From Flaccisagitta enflata (lineage: Eukaryota; Chaetognatha; Sagittoidea; Aphragmophora): a DNA stretch of 64,000 nt. The notes under the pieces were generated by a model. The model worked only from the letters and a program-made list of their open reading frames with translations, was not told the DNA's origin and searched no databases. Positions 49,176 to 59,961 of this stretch are shown in pieces. Where the stretch lies: contig OZ231127.1 of assembly GCA_965153355.1 (NCBI GenBank), forward strand, positions 69,130,001-69,194,000. The letters are read 5' to 3'. Numbering within the stretch: position 1 is the first letter of the stretch; each line of letters starts with the position of its first letter. Made by a program: the position numbers and the translations under genes.

Positions 49176-49640
49176 ACTCATTTTTGTTGTTATTTAGGGC
49201 CCAAAATTGAGATCGACAATAAATAAAGATTTTTGAGAAAAATGTAGAAAATGTGAAAAAATAAAAAAAGATTAAAAAATTCGTAGCGCCAAAAGTATTG
49301 GCCGACAGTGCCCTGATTTTTCAGAAAGGTGTAAAAGTGCCCTCTTCCATGTACCAATTTCAACCCCAGCCTCAGGCGAGCTAGTCGTGACTCAACTTCC
49401 CAAAAACATTCAACAAAATGGAAAAAATTAATTCTAAAACGAAACTCAAAATCGCAGGGGTGTATAAAGTTGAGTATTCCCCCAGGTGGAGGGGGAATAA
49501 AATCAAAGAGGTTTGGAGATGGGAAAATCAAAAGTTTGAAAAAAAAAAAAAAATTTTGAAGATCTAACACTTTATTTTGCAAAGGTAAAATACAATTACT
49601 ACAACCAATTTAACACTATTTAAACGGAAATATACTGTTT
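49176..49640. repeat. Decayed family G-like segment
   Basis: CCCAAAATTGAGATCGACAA, AATAAAAAAAGATTAAAAAA and TTCGTAGCGCCAAAAGTATT resemble 31.1, 44.2 and 62.35 kb. No clear ends. Confidence 0.4.
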
Positions 49641-49646
49641 TATAGC

Positions 49647-49649
<3 letters not shown>

Positions 49650-49705
<56 letters not shown>

Positions 49706-49707
49706 CA

Positions 49708-49766
<59 letters not shown>

Positions 49767-49773
49767 GCATGTA

Positions 49774-49813
<40 letters not shown>

Positions 49814-49935
49814 CGTACGCACGCACGCACGCAGGTACGCACGCACGCACGCACGCACACACGCACGCGCACGCACATACGCACGCACATACGCACGCAC
49901 ATACGCACGCACGCACACGCACACACGCACGCGCG
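49650..49935 (+). repeat. (GA)n, (AC)n and (GCAC)n compound microsatellite
   Basis: (GA)n to about 49700, (AC)n to 49762, then (GCAC)n with ATAC/GTAC variants to about 49935. Confidence 0.95.
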
Positions 49936-51621
49936 CAAAAACCAAAGCCCGAGCTCAAGCTCATCCCCCAAAAAACACCATCACGCTCACGCACTGTGAT
50001 TAAGAATTCATAATTACATGATTTGCCGCAATGAAAAGACAAGAAAACACATTTAACAGCGGGTCAAAGAAATTCTCCTGATAAAGTGATAACTCCCTAT
50101 CGCTTTTTAACGATGTTAGAAGAGAGGTTCAGAGAACGGTTGGACGTAGTTGACCCCGGAGACAAACATATCGAGATTCAGCATTTATGTAACACTGATC
50201 ATTTCTACAATGATGTTACAAAGAGTGAAACGCCTTCGGCAGAACTAGGACGCTAAAACCGCTTATGAACGAGCGTCACCCATGGAAGGATTGACTGTGT
50301 GGGAAAAAATTATGGCGAAATGGTTTGGCAATGTAAGAGAAAACATTCATAAATGCCGAGAGATTGCAAGGCATGGCCTAAATAGCCCGACCAATCAACC
50401 GACCAACCAACGAGCCTACTCATGCACTTTTCAAACGACCAAGAAGTAAACGAGGATCGCGCATTTACAAACAGACAACATGAGGAGACAACGACGGCGA
50501 TAAACCGGGAGCAAACATAGGAAAACAGAATTGCAAGAACGGTGTCACATTCAAACGCCGAAAATAACATAGACAAAGAAAGATAAGAAATTGCACTTTA
50601 GAAGGGAGATACTGATAAGGTTGGGAAGACGGGTACACGGGAAACAAGGTGGGTGGTTGAGAAAGGTATGGCGACCGGAATGAGGCGTCGTGGCTGTTAT
50701 ATAGAAAGGAGATAAGGAAACACAGGTTTGCAAATGAAAGAATACTTGGCCAACTACAATGAATAAGACTGACATTTAGGATTTAGGCACGGAAGGGGGT
50801 TAAAACTGGAGGAGGAAAATCATCCAAATTAGCCAAATCGCATACATAGATTCTCATTGTTTCTCCTCAAATTGCTGAATTCACACATTGGGAACATGTG
50901 ATGTTGTGAATTTGGTTTGATCAAAAAAGAGAAACTATGTGTTAACTTAAACAAGTCTCGACTGTCCCCATGGTCGCTTACATTTCTTCTCACTCGGCAC
51001 GAGTGTATAACTGGCAATGTTAGGACTGAGAAGACTGAAATAGCGAAAAATATTTCAAATAGAGGAAGTTCTCTTTCCTTGGCCCTTTCTTTTAGGATTG
51101 TCAGTTGAATACAGTAGAAGCGTCAATGCCGAAACACGACTTGTCAAACAAAAGTCAAACCCGACGGAAAAAGAAAGAAGGCTCCGCGGCTCGAAGTTGG
51201 TGTGAATACGTGGAAGTAGGGTTTGGGGTGTGGTGTTGCTAGGAAGTCCGGTTAAGGGCGAGTGGGGGTGCCCCTTCGGTCGGGCTGATAATGTGGGGGC
51301 GAAGTAGGGGGGTGGTTGGGATATGGCCGTATGGGTAGGTGATGGTGGGGACGTGGGGTTAGGGTAGGACTGATAATGTGGTGCAAAGTTGTGGTTGGGT
51401 CATGCAGGGGAGCCGATACCGATGGTCGCGTTGCTCAGTATTGATAAGGAGGAGATGCGTCTGTGCCGAGCAAAGGGGAGAGCAAAGGAGAAGTGTGACA
51501 ATAGTGAAAGAGTGTGCCCTTAGCGGTAAGCTTGATGGCATACGAATTTAATCTGAGGGGTTGGACTTAACGTTAGAGGTAGTGTAGAGGTAGTATCGAT
51601 CGGGGTAGCAGGTTCAAAAGA
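49936..51621. other. Intergenic, unassigned; G-rich patch
   Basis: No coding sequence was recognised on either strand. The plus strand at 51180-51400 has many runs of three or more G and could form quadruplexes. Confidence 0.4.
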
Positions 51622-51823
51622 AACAAGGCCGGATACACGGCTACCTTAGTCGCGTGCGGGTGGGCAGGGACAGTATTTGAGTTACTAAAGCACTTGGGCA
51701 AGTGCAGTGAGGCCAAAAACCGCAAAAACATAAAAAAAAACTAAAATGGGGACCGACCGACCGACCAACCAACCGACGGACGGACAAAGCGGGGTGTAGT
51801 GTCGCGTAGCACGCGACTAAAAA
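51622..51823 (+). mobile_element. ACNG hairpin element, family A, complete (copy A11)
   Basis: It starts AACAAGGCCGGATACACGG, then TAGTCGCGTGCGGGTGGGC, a GACC/GACGGAC tract and CAAAGCGGGGTGTAG. It ends with the hairpin GTCGCGT-AGC-ACGCGAC and TAAAAAG. Confidence 0.75.
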
Positions 51824-51939
51824 GGTTGGGACGTAGAAAGGGGGTTTTCACCGAGAAGAATTATGTTAGTGAAAGCGGTGGGATCTAAAAGAATCCAGAG
51901 CATAAAAAAATGAATAAAAATGCGTGGGTACAGCAGTAA

Positions 51940-52440
51940 AGCCGTTAAGGTATGGCCGAGCAAGGGCATTGCTGATGGGGCGTGACAGATTGTGTGTAGG
52001 CGTAAATTGCCGTAAAATTTAGCCCTTTTTGGGCAACGGCCCCAAAGGGCCGATGTCCTGTAGGACCCAGGGGTGAATTTCTATACATCCGTCCGTCCGA
52101 CCTTCCATCCGTCCTTCCGTCCATCCCCCCCCTGAAGCTTCTCAAGCCTCAAATTCCCATTGAATAACATTGATAATTGATAAAATGCAAACTTCCCATT
52201 GAGTAACAGGGAAAACTTACAAAATAGTAGAAAAATGCATATTTCCCATTGAACAACACGGAAAATTGATGAAAAATGAAAACAATTTGAAATTCCCATT
52301 GAATAACATGGCAGCATGACAAAGAATTGAGAAAATGCAGAAGTCCCATTGAATATCATAAAAAATTGCTCCTTTGGCCTCAAATATGCCTTCTCAGGAC
52401 GTATGGAAATTCACCCCTGTGTCCTACAGGTAACCTCCGC
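51940..52440. mobile_element. Minisatellite fold-back, family E (copy E4)
   Basis: Left arm 52030-52090 (GGGCAACGGCCCCAAAGGGC, CGATGTCCTGTAGGACCCAG, GGGTGAATTTC) and right arm 52400-52432 (complement). A (GTCC)n stretch follows the left arm. The core has five TTCCCATTGAATAACA units spaced ~35-60 bp. Confidence 0.7.
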
Positions 52441-52523
52441 AAAAATCGACCCGCATCGGACAGACTCACCGAGACCCCTTCCTGCATCGTGAACCGATAT
52501 CCGGTGTGCAATACCGAGACAGA

Positions 52524-52556
52524 CCGACGAGACAGACAGACAGACAGACAGACAGA
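52524..52556 (+). repeat. (ACAG)n tract
   Basis: Short tetranucleotide run ending just before the MITE. Confidence 0.85.
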
Positions 52557-52562
52557 GGATTA

Positions 52563-53166
52563 ACAATGGCAAAAAAAAAACCGGACATGGCGGTTTTTGA
52601 TGCCTTTGACCGGCTCAGTCTCAATGAAAATACAAAAAATCAGTGACCGTTTGAAAGATCTTCGAAAGTTCTTTAAATCTAGACCAAGCAGAAAGTTTTA
52701 GCTCAAATCGTTTAGAAATGGCAACAGTTTGAAGTGAGTGTCACCATAATCTGTCAATAGAAGGAATTCTGTACTTGTAATTCTGTCTTTAAAAGCATAT
52801 AAAACATATCTGACAAAAGGAAACTAAGAAAAATTTAAGAGAAAATGAAAATACAACTCATTATCTACAAAATGGCGCCAAGCAGACATTTTTGAGTCAA
52901 TCCGTTTAGAAATGGTAATCAAATAAAAACATTTAGTCCATGAATTCAAGTTAGAAAAAAACGTCATATCTGGCAAATTTCAATTTGATACTCTTTTTTC
53001 AAATTAACATAACTTCTACAGTTTTTAAGTTAGAATTTTGTTCAACCACTCAAATCGAAGATTTTTTGAAGCTCTTTAGAATGGTCATAGATTTTATGTA
53101 CTTATTCAAAAGCAGCACCAAGTTATGATAGAAATAAGCAGTGTCCGGTTTTTTTTTTGCCACTGT
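52563..53166. mobile_element. TA-flanked MITE (604 bp)
   Basis: Ends ACAATGGCAAAAAAAAAACC then GGACA, with the complement at the right, are flanked by TA at 52561-52562 and 53167-53168. Contains AAATGGCGCCAAGCAGAC, also seen in family G. Confidence 0.8.
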
Positions 53167-53639
53167 TAGTAAGGTCGAAGGAGAGAGAGAAAATGGGATT
53201 TATTGGAAGGACCAAAAGATCGATTTGGATGGGGTCACCATCCCTACACCCTACTTACAGCAATTTTCACGATTTGAGACAAATAGACAATGCAGTCCCA
53301 TCAGTTTTAAAAGAATCCAACTATGTACATATTTCTTTTCTTTTTTTCCATTTGTTCGGCAATCATTCAGAAATAAAAGGAAGAGCTTAGTAAGTTTTTA
53401 AAAAGAAAAAAGGTTATATGTATGTGCATATTTTCCTTTCTTTTTTTTTTTTTTTTTTTTTGTTTGTTTGGTCATCATTCAAAAAAAATAATAGGAAGAG
53501 CTTAGCAGTCAGCTTTTCCCATAGAATCAGTCCTTTCTGGATCAGATATAATCTAGGCGCAGAGCAAAATCAAGTGAATTTCATTTTTTCACAATTTGGC
53601 ATTTTGGTGCATATAGATTTGACAGCAGACCTACGTATT
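53167..53639. other. Intergenic with T-run
   Basis: A T-run of about 21 at ~53441. No feature recognised otherwise. Confidence 0.45.
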
Positions 53640-54384
53640 GATTACGTTCAAAGAGTGTAGATTTACAGTTCTACAAGAAGTACTAAAAGAGAGTTCAACT
53701 TAAGAAAAGGTGAATAAATAAGTACAGCAGATCTACGTATTTATACGTATAAAGAATGGAAAGATGACAATTCTGCTAGAGGTACTGAAAGAAAGTTCAA
53801 CATAGGAAAAGGTGAATAAATAAATAGCCAGCCCCCCCCCCCCCCTTTGAAGGACCGACTCTATGGGATTGACTGAGAGCCGTGAATCAAAGAGAGAGAG
53901 AAGAGAAGAGACAGACAGAAACAGACAAACAGACAAAGTTGTTAAGTTGTTGGCGGTTGGTATGCAGTAGTAGGGGTTGTTTTTCGTCTGACTCTTCCCC
54001 CGCAGATCCTTACCCAAAGTAGTCTATATAAATAGTACTGAATTGGGGGATCTGGCTAAGAATGGAATTAGCAGGGAGATGAAGGCAGTTGTCATTGTGA
54101 GGGATGGAGGCAGACAGACAGACAGAATTGTTACATTGTTAACAGTTGGTATGCAGTAGTGGGAGTTGTTTCTCGTCTGACTTCTCCCCCACAGATCCTT
54201 ACCCAGCGTAGTCTATGTAAATAGTACTGTAGCTGGGGGGATCTGGCTAAGAATGTAACTAGCAAGGAGATAAGGCAGTTGTCATTGTGTCTAGGCGTCA
54301 ATATTCTAAATAGGATGAGTCACAGATGATTTTGAGTAGGAGTTGGAGGAAGATTTGGTGGGCGCTGTGCAGGCAGGATAACAT
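53640..54384 (-). repeat. LINE 3' flank with two tandem duplications
   Basis: Downstream of ORF2, 53936-54103 and 54128-54283 are near-identical (GTTGGTATGCAGTAGT, GTCTGACT, CAGATCCTTACCCA, GATCTGGCTAAGAATG). Farther out, 53640-53710 and 53745-53825 form a second pair (AGAGTTCAACTTAAGAAAAG, GTGAATAAATAA). Probably 3' UTR of the LINE. The element's end was not fixed. Confidence 0.6.
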
Positions 54385-57228
54385 CTAGAGGGCTGCGGTG
54401 GGACCGATAGATGACTTTTGATCCTTTGATGTACTTGCGCGAACTAGCTGGATCACTTCTGCCTCTCTTTCACTGATCAATTTGCCCAAAACCGGATTCC
54501 CAACTTTCATCTTGGTCACCATTTTGGAGCTCAGCTGCAGCAGACGGGCCTTTATCATTGGCAGACAGGCACTTTCATGCAATATCTTCAGGCTGACATA
54601 TCTGGGCAGACGGAGGCAGGTACGGATGGCCCGATTTTGAATTTTCTGCATTATGTCAAGTGTACTATCTGGGGAGTGGACAAAACAAACAGACCCATAT
54701 TCAAAGATTGACCTGATATAAACTTTGTAAAGTCGGATGAGGATCTTTGGATCGGTCCCACCCCATGCCAATATTTTAAGGATATTCAGTCTTTTTTCTG
54801 CTCTTTGAGATAAAGCTTGAATATGATCCTTGAAATTGAGAGTTGAATTAATCTCAACACCAAGAAATTTTGCCTTAGATACCGGCCTCACTACATCATT
54901 GAAAAGGAGGATTGCTAGGTTTTCATCTAACTTTCCCCGTTTCTTACTCAGAATGACCAAATTTGATTTGTCTCCATTTAATTCTACCCGCCACTTACGG
55001 CACCATCCTTCAACAGCATCCACGGCCCTTTGAATCTTTCGGACAGCCAGCAACTCGGTCCTGGCACTGCCACATATGGCAATGTCATCTGCAAACTGAT
55101 AGTGGCCTGTGCCCGTGTCTTCTCCTGTGGGTAGGTCATTCACAGATATGATGTAGATGAGTGGGGACAGGCAGCTCCCTTGGGGTGTCCCAGCCCTTAG
55201 GTTGACAACTTTAGAGAAGAGCCCGGTTTCAAAGACTTGTAGTGTTCGATCAGTGAGGAAAGAGCTAAGAACTCTGACTATCCTGTCTGGCAAGCCTAGT
55301 GAGTTTTTCAATTTGTACCTGATACCATCGTGCCAGCATTTGTCAAAGGCTGCCTCTGCATCTAAAAACAAACTAGCTGTTACTTCACCTTCTCTGAAAC
55401 CTTTATGGCTCTCCTCAACAAGTCTCAACAGATGGTCAGAACTCATTTTACCTTTTCTGTAACCACTTTGGTTTTTATTGAATATGCCTTTGGACTCAAG
55501 AAAATTACTTAGCCTGCCTGCCAGCAGTCTCTCAAATAGTTTTCCTAAGCAGGATAAGAGGGATATAGGTCGGTAATTCTTTGCCTGGGATAAATCTTTC
55601 CCAGGCTTAGGCACCATTATGGTCTTGGCATGCTTCCAGACCTTAGGAAAGTATCCTATCTTTATACAGGCCCCAAAGAACTTCGTTATGTAGGCCAGAT
55701 AAGAGGGAGGAACCTTCTTTAGGAGGTTGTAGCCAATGCCATCATGGCCAGCAGCTGACTTAGTTTTACATTTCCTAAGGTGGTCGGCCACCTCTTCCAC
55801 TGTAGGTTGAGTCACCAGTGGAGAGTCATCCCCCTCTTCAGGCTCCAGATATTTGGCGATGGGGTTAGTATTGAAAGCTATATCGTTTTGCCTTATATAT
55901 CTTTCCACACTTATTTTCCAGCCATCATCAAATCCCACAAATTCTGGAGTCTGATGCACTCGTTCCAATCTATTTGCAAAGAGTTCTATCCTTTCTGCAG
56001 CCGTGCTAGCTATGTTCCCTAACTCATCTTGAATTGTTTTTGTGTGGACAGTTGTACCGTCTTCATCACACGTCAGTCTTTTAACTGATTGGAAGAACTT
56101 GCGGGGATCAGATTCTTTGGCAAGTTTACTGCAGGCTGCCTCATGTCTGACTCTTTGCTCTAGCTTTTGATGTTTCTTTATCTGGTTACCAACCAGGTTG
56201 CATTCTCTCTGAATGTTTTGAGCAGTGAGTAGGTCGCCCCTTGCCATTGCAGCGCTCTTCTCTCTGCGTAATTTTCTTTTTCTTTTTATCAGTGCCAATA
56301 TCTCCTTTGATACTGGCCTGGTTTTGGTCTTTTTCTCCCTCAATGGGCATGAGGCTTCAAAGGCCTCTTTTACCACATTAGGAAGGTCATTAGCTATTCT
56401 GTCTAGTTCGGTGGCTGTCTCAAAGTTCACAGGGAGAGAGCTAACCTTGTTGTTGATGAGTTCTATGAATCGAGTGCAGTCCATTTGAGAGACATTGCGG
56501 TAGAAGATTGGATTGTCAGGTTGGGGGTTGCCGAAGGTTAGTTCGCAATGCAGGGGCAGATGGTCTGACCCGACATCATTGCCAACAAAAAATTCAGGTT
56601 TCATATCTACTGCGGCTGAATTGCCAATTATTAAATCGAGTACTTCTTCTTTTCCATTCCTTGGATCAATGCGTGTTTTGGACCCATCATTCAAAACAAT
56701 CCAATCCTGGTCATCAAGGACATCTAAGAGGTCTGAGCCTGGGGTATCGGTTGAATTGGATCCCCAAGCAAGGTTTTTGCAATTCAGGTCACCCGTAAAA
56801 ATAGTAGCTGAATTTCTATATAAAGAATTTTGAAATATGCTAGGGTTGATCCTATTTCCTGGCGGGTTATAAAAAGTAACTATCTTAAGACTCGGTCGAT
56901 CTTTGTTTCCTTTAATCTCAATCCCGGTTATTTCTTCCTGAAATTGAGATTTAAAAAATTCTAGTTCAACCACATCCTTTATAGTTTCTTTGACCAGGAT
57001 CAAACTGCCGTGTTTCCCACTCATACCAATAGGTTCTCTTCTTGCAGCACAATAGTAACCTTTAATTATGATATTTTTATCTTTATTCAACATGGTCTCA
57101 TTTATGGTTACTACCTCTGGGTGATTGTGTTCACTCAGATAGTGCTCAAGATTTTCTTTATTTGCCCTAACACCCCGGATATTTAAATGGATAATCCTAT
57201 ATTGATACAAGATTTGATTAAAATTCAT
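54385..57228 (-). CDS. LINE ORF2: AP endonuclease and reverse transcriptase (Jockey-like)
   Basis: This 947-residue ORF has no stop or frameshift and would perform target-primed reverse transcription. The N-terminal APE-type endonuclease (residues ~10-225) shows IIHLNIRGVR, TINETML, IFTGDLNCKNLAWGS, VLDLIIGN and VGSDHLPL, all the catalytic blocks. The RT (~490-760) shows KSAAGHDGIGYNLL, NYRPISLLSCLGKLFERLL, NQSGYRKGK, LFLDAEAAFDKCWHDG, GTPQGSCLSPL and the catalytic YQFADDIAI (~710-718), then FLGVEINSTL. No RNase H follows. The RT motif style and the knuckle-bearing ORF1 suggest the Jockey group. Start ATG 57228-57226 overlaps the ORF1 stop as ATGA, suggesting coupled or reinitiated translation. 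By eye it appears intact and possibly recently active. Confidence 0.92.
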   Translation of the reverse strand: MNFNQILYQYRIIHLNIRGVRANKENLEHYLSEHNHPEVVTINETMLNKDKNIIIKGYYCAARREPIGMSGKHGSLILVKETIKDVVELEFFKSQFQEEITGIEIKGNKDRPSLKIVTFYNPPGNRINPSIFQNSLYRNSATIFTGDLNCKNLAWGSNSTDTPGSDLLDVLDDQDWIVLNDGSKTRIDPRNGKEEVLDLIIGNSAAVDMKPEFFVGNDVGSDHLPLHCELTFGNPQPDNPIFYRNVSQMDCTRFIELINNKVSSLPVNFETATELDRIANDLPNVVKEAFEASCPLREKKTKTRPVSKEILALIKRKRKLRREKSAAMARGDLLTAQNIQRECNLVGNQIKKHQKLEQRVRHEAACSKLAKESDPRKFFQSVKRLTCDEDGTTVHTKTIQDELGNIASTAAERIELFANRLERVHQTPEFVGFDDGWKISVERYIRQNDIAFNTNPIAKYLEPEEGDDSPLVTQPTVEEVADHLRKCKTKSAAGHDGIGYNLLKKVPPSYLAYITKFFGACIKIGYFPKVWKHAKTIMVPKPGKDLSQAKNYRPISLLSCLGKLFERLLAGRLSNFLESKGIFNKNQSGYRKGKMSSDHLLRLVEESHKGFREGEVTASLFLDAEAAFDKCWHDGIRYKLKNSLGLPDRIVRVLSSFLTDRTLQVFETGLFSKVVNLRAGTPQGSCLSPLIYIISVNDLPTGEDTGTGHYQFADDIAICGSARTELLAVRKIQRAVDAVEGWCRKWRVELNGDKSNLVILSKKRGKLDENLAILLFNDVVRPVSKAKFLGVEINSTLNFKDHIQALSQRAEKRLNILKILAWGGTDPKILIRLYKVYIRSIFEYGSVCFVHSPDSTLDIMQKIQNRAIRTCLRLPRYVSLKILHESACLPMIKARLLQLSSKMVTKMKVGNPVLGKLISEREAEVIQLVRASTSKDQKSSIGPTAAL

Positions 57229-58769
57229 TGTGAAGGTTGAAGAGTCATACTATTTTGGGGTGTGGAGCTGCCCTGACTGGCGGCTGGAAATTCATCCTGA
57301 GGGAAGACGCCTTTCCATACAGTCTCTTGAACCGCAGTCAGCTCGAGTGAACCATTGCTATGCAGAAGCCCGCAGTCCTTAATGGCTTTGACTGCATTTG
57401 CTGTGGTCTTCAAAACTAGCTCCGATTTGCTCACTCTGGGTTTTTTCAGTTCCACTTCCAGGTCTAGTACAGCCCTGGAAACAACCATGGATATGACTGG
57501 GGCCAGAGACTCCCAGATCTTCCCCACAGCTGCATCCAGGTCATTCTTAGACATTGAGTTGGAACTGGCTACCCTTGCTAAAGTGGGCTGAGCTGAGTTT
57601 TTTGAAGCTGCTTTGAAGGCAGCGCAGTCTTTAGACCATGCCGGATGTGCTTCATTGCAGTTTGCACATTTCGCATGTTCTTTGTCTCTCTTTTGAAAAT
57701 GAGGACACTCTTTGTGGAAATGGTCCTGTGAGCACCACAAGCAGGCACGCATTTCTTTGCATTGTGCCCGCTTGTGGTCAGGATTCCATTTCTGACAGTT
57801 GAAGCATTGGCTGATCGAATTGCCGGGGGCACTGCCATGGGGGCGTCTGTCCTGATGTTCGGCACACTTATGGTGTTCCCATCCAAGATGGACGCCCTCA
57901 CGTAGCACCCTCTTTTGAGTTTCCTCATCTTCAAGAGTTATACAAACTTTGAAGGTTTTGGTACCAGTTTCTTTGTGACAAAATCGGACTATATTGGTCA
58001 ACTTGAGGCTATTTCTTTCCTCCAACTCTTGTTTGAGAGAGTTATCATCCAAGTCCGGATCTACACCGAGGATAATTGCCTTATATTCTACTTTCTTATT
58101 TTTAGATAAAGAAACAGTTAAGTTGCTACCAAAAGAGACATGTTTAGTCCAATTTTCTTTCATAAGCCTAGAAAAGTCCTCGGGAGCAGTTGGACAGAGG
58201 ATGACAATTCCGGTCTGGGTAATGATAACTTTATCTAAATTTATATTTGGCATTACTTTTGAGAATTCCCGTTTAAATATAATCCCATTTTTGACAAAAT
58301 CTTTTTTAACCCCAGACAGAAATACCTTCTCAACCTCGCTACCACTGGTACTTATCCTTGGTCGTTTTGAGTCCACGGCCGCCGTCGCTGCTGTGTGACC
58401 TCGTTTACGACTTGGAGTCAAATATGATCGAACAAAATTTCCGTTTGCGCCATTTGGTGGTGCCTCTGGGCCGTCATCTGCCATCACCGCATCATCCAGT
58501 GTTTGAGCAGAGGTATATGACACCGCTGTGTCACCCGGGAGAGAGTCTGGGCTCAGACGAAGTTTTTTTGCCATCTTCAGCAGCATCATTTTTCGCTGGG
58601 TTTCGTTCAGACCATCCACGTCCGGGATGTCTGGGATCGGTGGCAACGAGTCATCGTCTTCACTGAGACTCTCAAATGCGTTTGACATTTGGAGGCCGCT
58701 GGAGGATGCCTCTGTATGCACCTCTCTCTGTCCTCCCGTCGTTTTTCCTTTGCCTTTGCCCTTGGCCAT
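57225..58769 (-). CDS. LINE ORF1: RNA-binding protein with three zinc knuckles
   Basis: This 514-residue protein precedes ORF2 and would coat element RNA. The N-terminus is acidic and Ser-rich with a basic patch (SRKRGH, SKRPR ~120-138). Residues ~228-298 (KAIILGVDPDLDDNSL through REGVHLGW) look like an RRM-type fold. Three Cys/His knuckles follow: CFNCQKWNPDHKRAQC (~322), CLWCSQDHFHKEC (~343) and CANCNEAHPAWSKDC (~368). This layout is usual for Jockey and I group ORF1. The ATG lies about 20 bp downstream (minus strand) of a (CAA)n tract. Intact by eye. Confidence 0.88.
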   Translation of the reverse strand: MAKGKGKGKTTGGQREVHTEASSSGLQMSNAFESLSEDDDSLPPIPDIPDVDGLNETQRKMMLLKMAKKLRLSPDSLPGDTAVSYTSAQTLDDAVMADDGPEAPPNGANGNFVRSYLTPSRKRGHTAATAAVDSKRPRISTSGSEVEKVFLSGVKKDFVKNGIIFKREFSKVMPNINLDKVIITQTGIVILCPTAPEDFSRLMKENWTKHVSFGSNLTVSLSKNKKVEYKAIILGVDPDLDDNSLKQELEERNSLKLTNIVRFCHKETGTKTFKVCITLEDEETQKRVLREGVHLGWEHHKCAEHQDRRPHGSAPGNSISQCFNCQKWNPDHKRAQCKEMRACLWCSQDHFHKECPHFQKRDKEHAKCANCNEAHPAWSKDCAAFKAASKNSAQPTLARVASSNSMSKNDLDAAVGKIWESLAPVISMVVSRAVLDLEVELKKPRVSKSELVLKTTANAVKAIKDCGLLHSNGSLELTAVQETVWKGVFPQDEFPAASQGSSTPQNSMTLQPSQ

Positions 58770-58791
58770 TTCGCCGACTGTAGGGGCTTGC

Positions 58792-58843
<52 letters not shown>

Positions 58844-58846
58844 GAA
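58792..58846 (-). repeat. (CAA)n immediately upstream of LINE ORF1
   Basis: About 18 TTG units on the plus strand. The LINE 5' end probably lies at or just inside this tract (CAACAGCAAGCCCC on the minus strand). Confidence 0.9.
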
Positions 58847-58900
58847 ATCGAATCTAGGACCTTCTTCTAGCTCAGTGGCCAGTGGGTTTGGAGATGGAGG
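58847..58900. other. Weak tRNA-like/SINE-like segment
   Basis: Plus strand TCTAGCTCAGTGGCC matches a pol III A-box. The minus strand GGTCCTAGATTCGATTTC resembles a T-arm/B-box before (CAA)n. They are on opposite strands, so no single tRNA or promoter is supported. Confidence 0.15.
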
Positions 58901-59940
58901 ACGGTCTCGGCGAAAGAGTCGGGGCAGGGCACAAACAGATTGTTGTTGTTGTTGGTCATGAGGAGGTGAATAGCTGTCTCGAGTTATATTTGTTTAGACA
59001 GGCAATGTCATCTAGAGGGAATTGACTTGGCCCGCAGAATCGCTTCTTAACTATTTTGTTTAATGAATCTATGTTTTGTTTTGTTTTTTGTTTTGTTTTT
59101 TTTGTATTGTATCACCCGAAGCTAGGTAAAGCAAACGGGGCCAAGACGCAACAAGGCAGAAAATGTTTGTTTGTTTTTTTTCTCTCCGTTGATCTCGTCT
59201 TTGATGGAAGTACCAGCCACTTAGGCGTTTTTGTCTTTTCACATTGGATACTCAGAGTCAGAGTCTGAGGTTCGTGGTCGATTTAATTGGGAGTTTTTTT
59301 TTTCGCATCGCAAAATTTATAACTCAAGATTTGAAGCCTTTGCATGTTCTTAAGAGGTTTTTAATTTTGGAGCCATTCAAAGCCTTGATGTTCTTATAAA
59401 TTTGATTAAGCAAATAAAAGAATTTTAGGAGAAGAGAGGGAGAGGTCGAGGAGAGACAATGGAGAGAAAAAAGTGTGAATGGAGAATGGGGTAAGAAAAC
59501 AGAGAGAGAGAGAGAGTTCGATTCTTTCAGTCAGATTTGGGTGAGCAATCACCCAAAATTGATAACAGCAAAAGAGCAGACAAAAGAGGTTGAATGACTG
59601 GCTCATGCTCATGCTTTCTTACATTTACAATGTCTTTAATTCGATATTCATTCATGCCATGGACGAAATATTCATGTCAGAAATTAAAAAAACAGTTTCA
59701 TATCGACTGGTTTCCTTTAAACAAGAACAGTTACAAATGTCAAGTATCCTGTCTCCAATTCGATATTTTTCCAATTTTTAGCTAAGATCGTTTTCTATTG
59801 GAATAAAAACGATTTCAAAAATAGATTTCTCCAAATTGATAACGAATACAAGAAACGACTCTGTATATTCAACATGGATTTACTATGATAGGCGACATAT
59901 CAGCACTTCTAAGTGGAACACGACACACACCACACACACA
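58901..59940. other. Intergenic, nothing recognised
   Basis: AT-rich sequence. Small hairpin GGGTGAGCAATCACCC near 59537. No coding domain. Confidence 0.5.
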
Positions 59941-59961
59941 AAAATAGTTACATGGTAAACA

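Noticed and set aside
57915-58845. Plus-strand frames opposite LINE ORF1
   Set aside because: Shadows of the well-supported minus-strand ORF.
58847-58900. tRNA gene or tRNA-derived SINE
   Set aside because: The A-box-like and B-box-like words are on opposite strands and no cloverleaf can be drawn.
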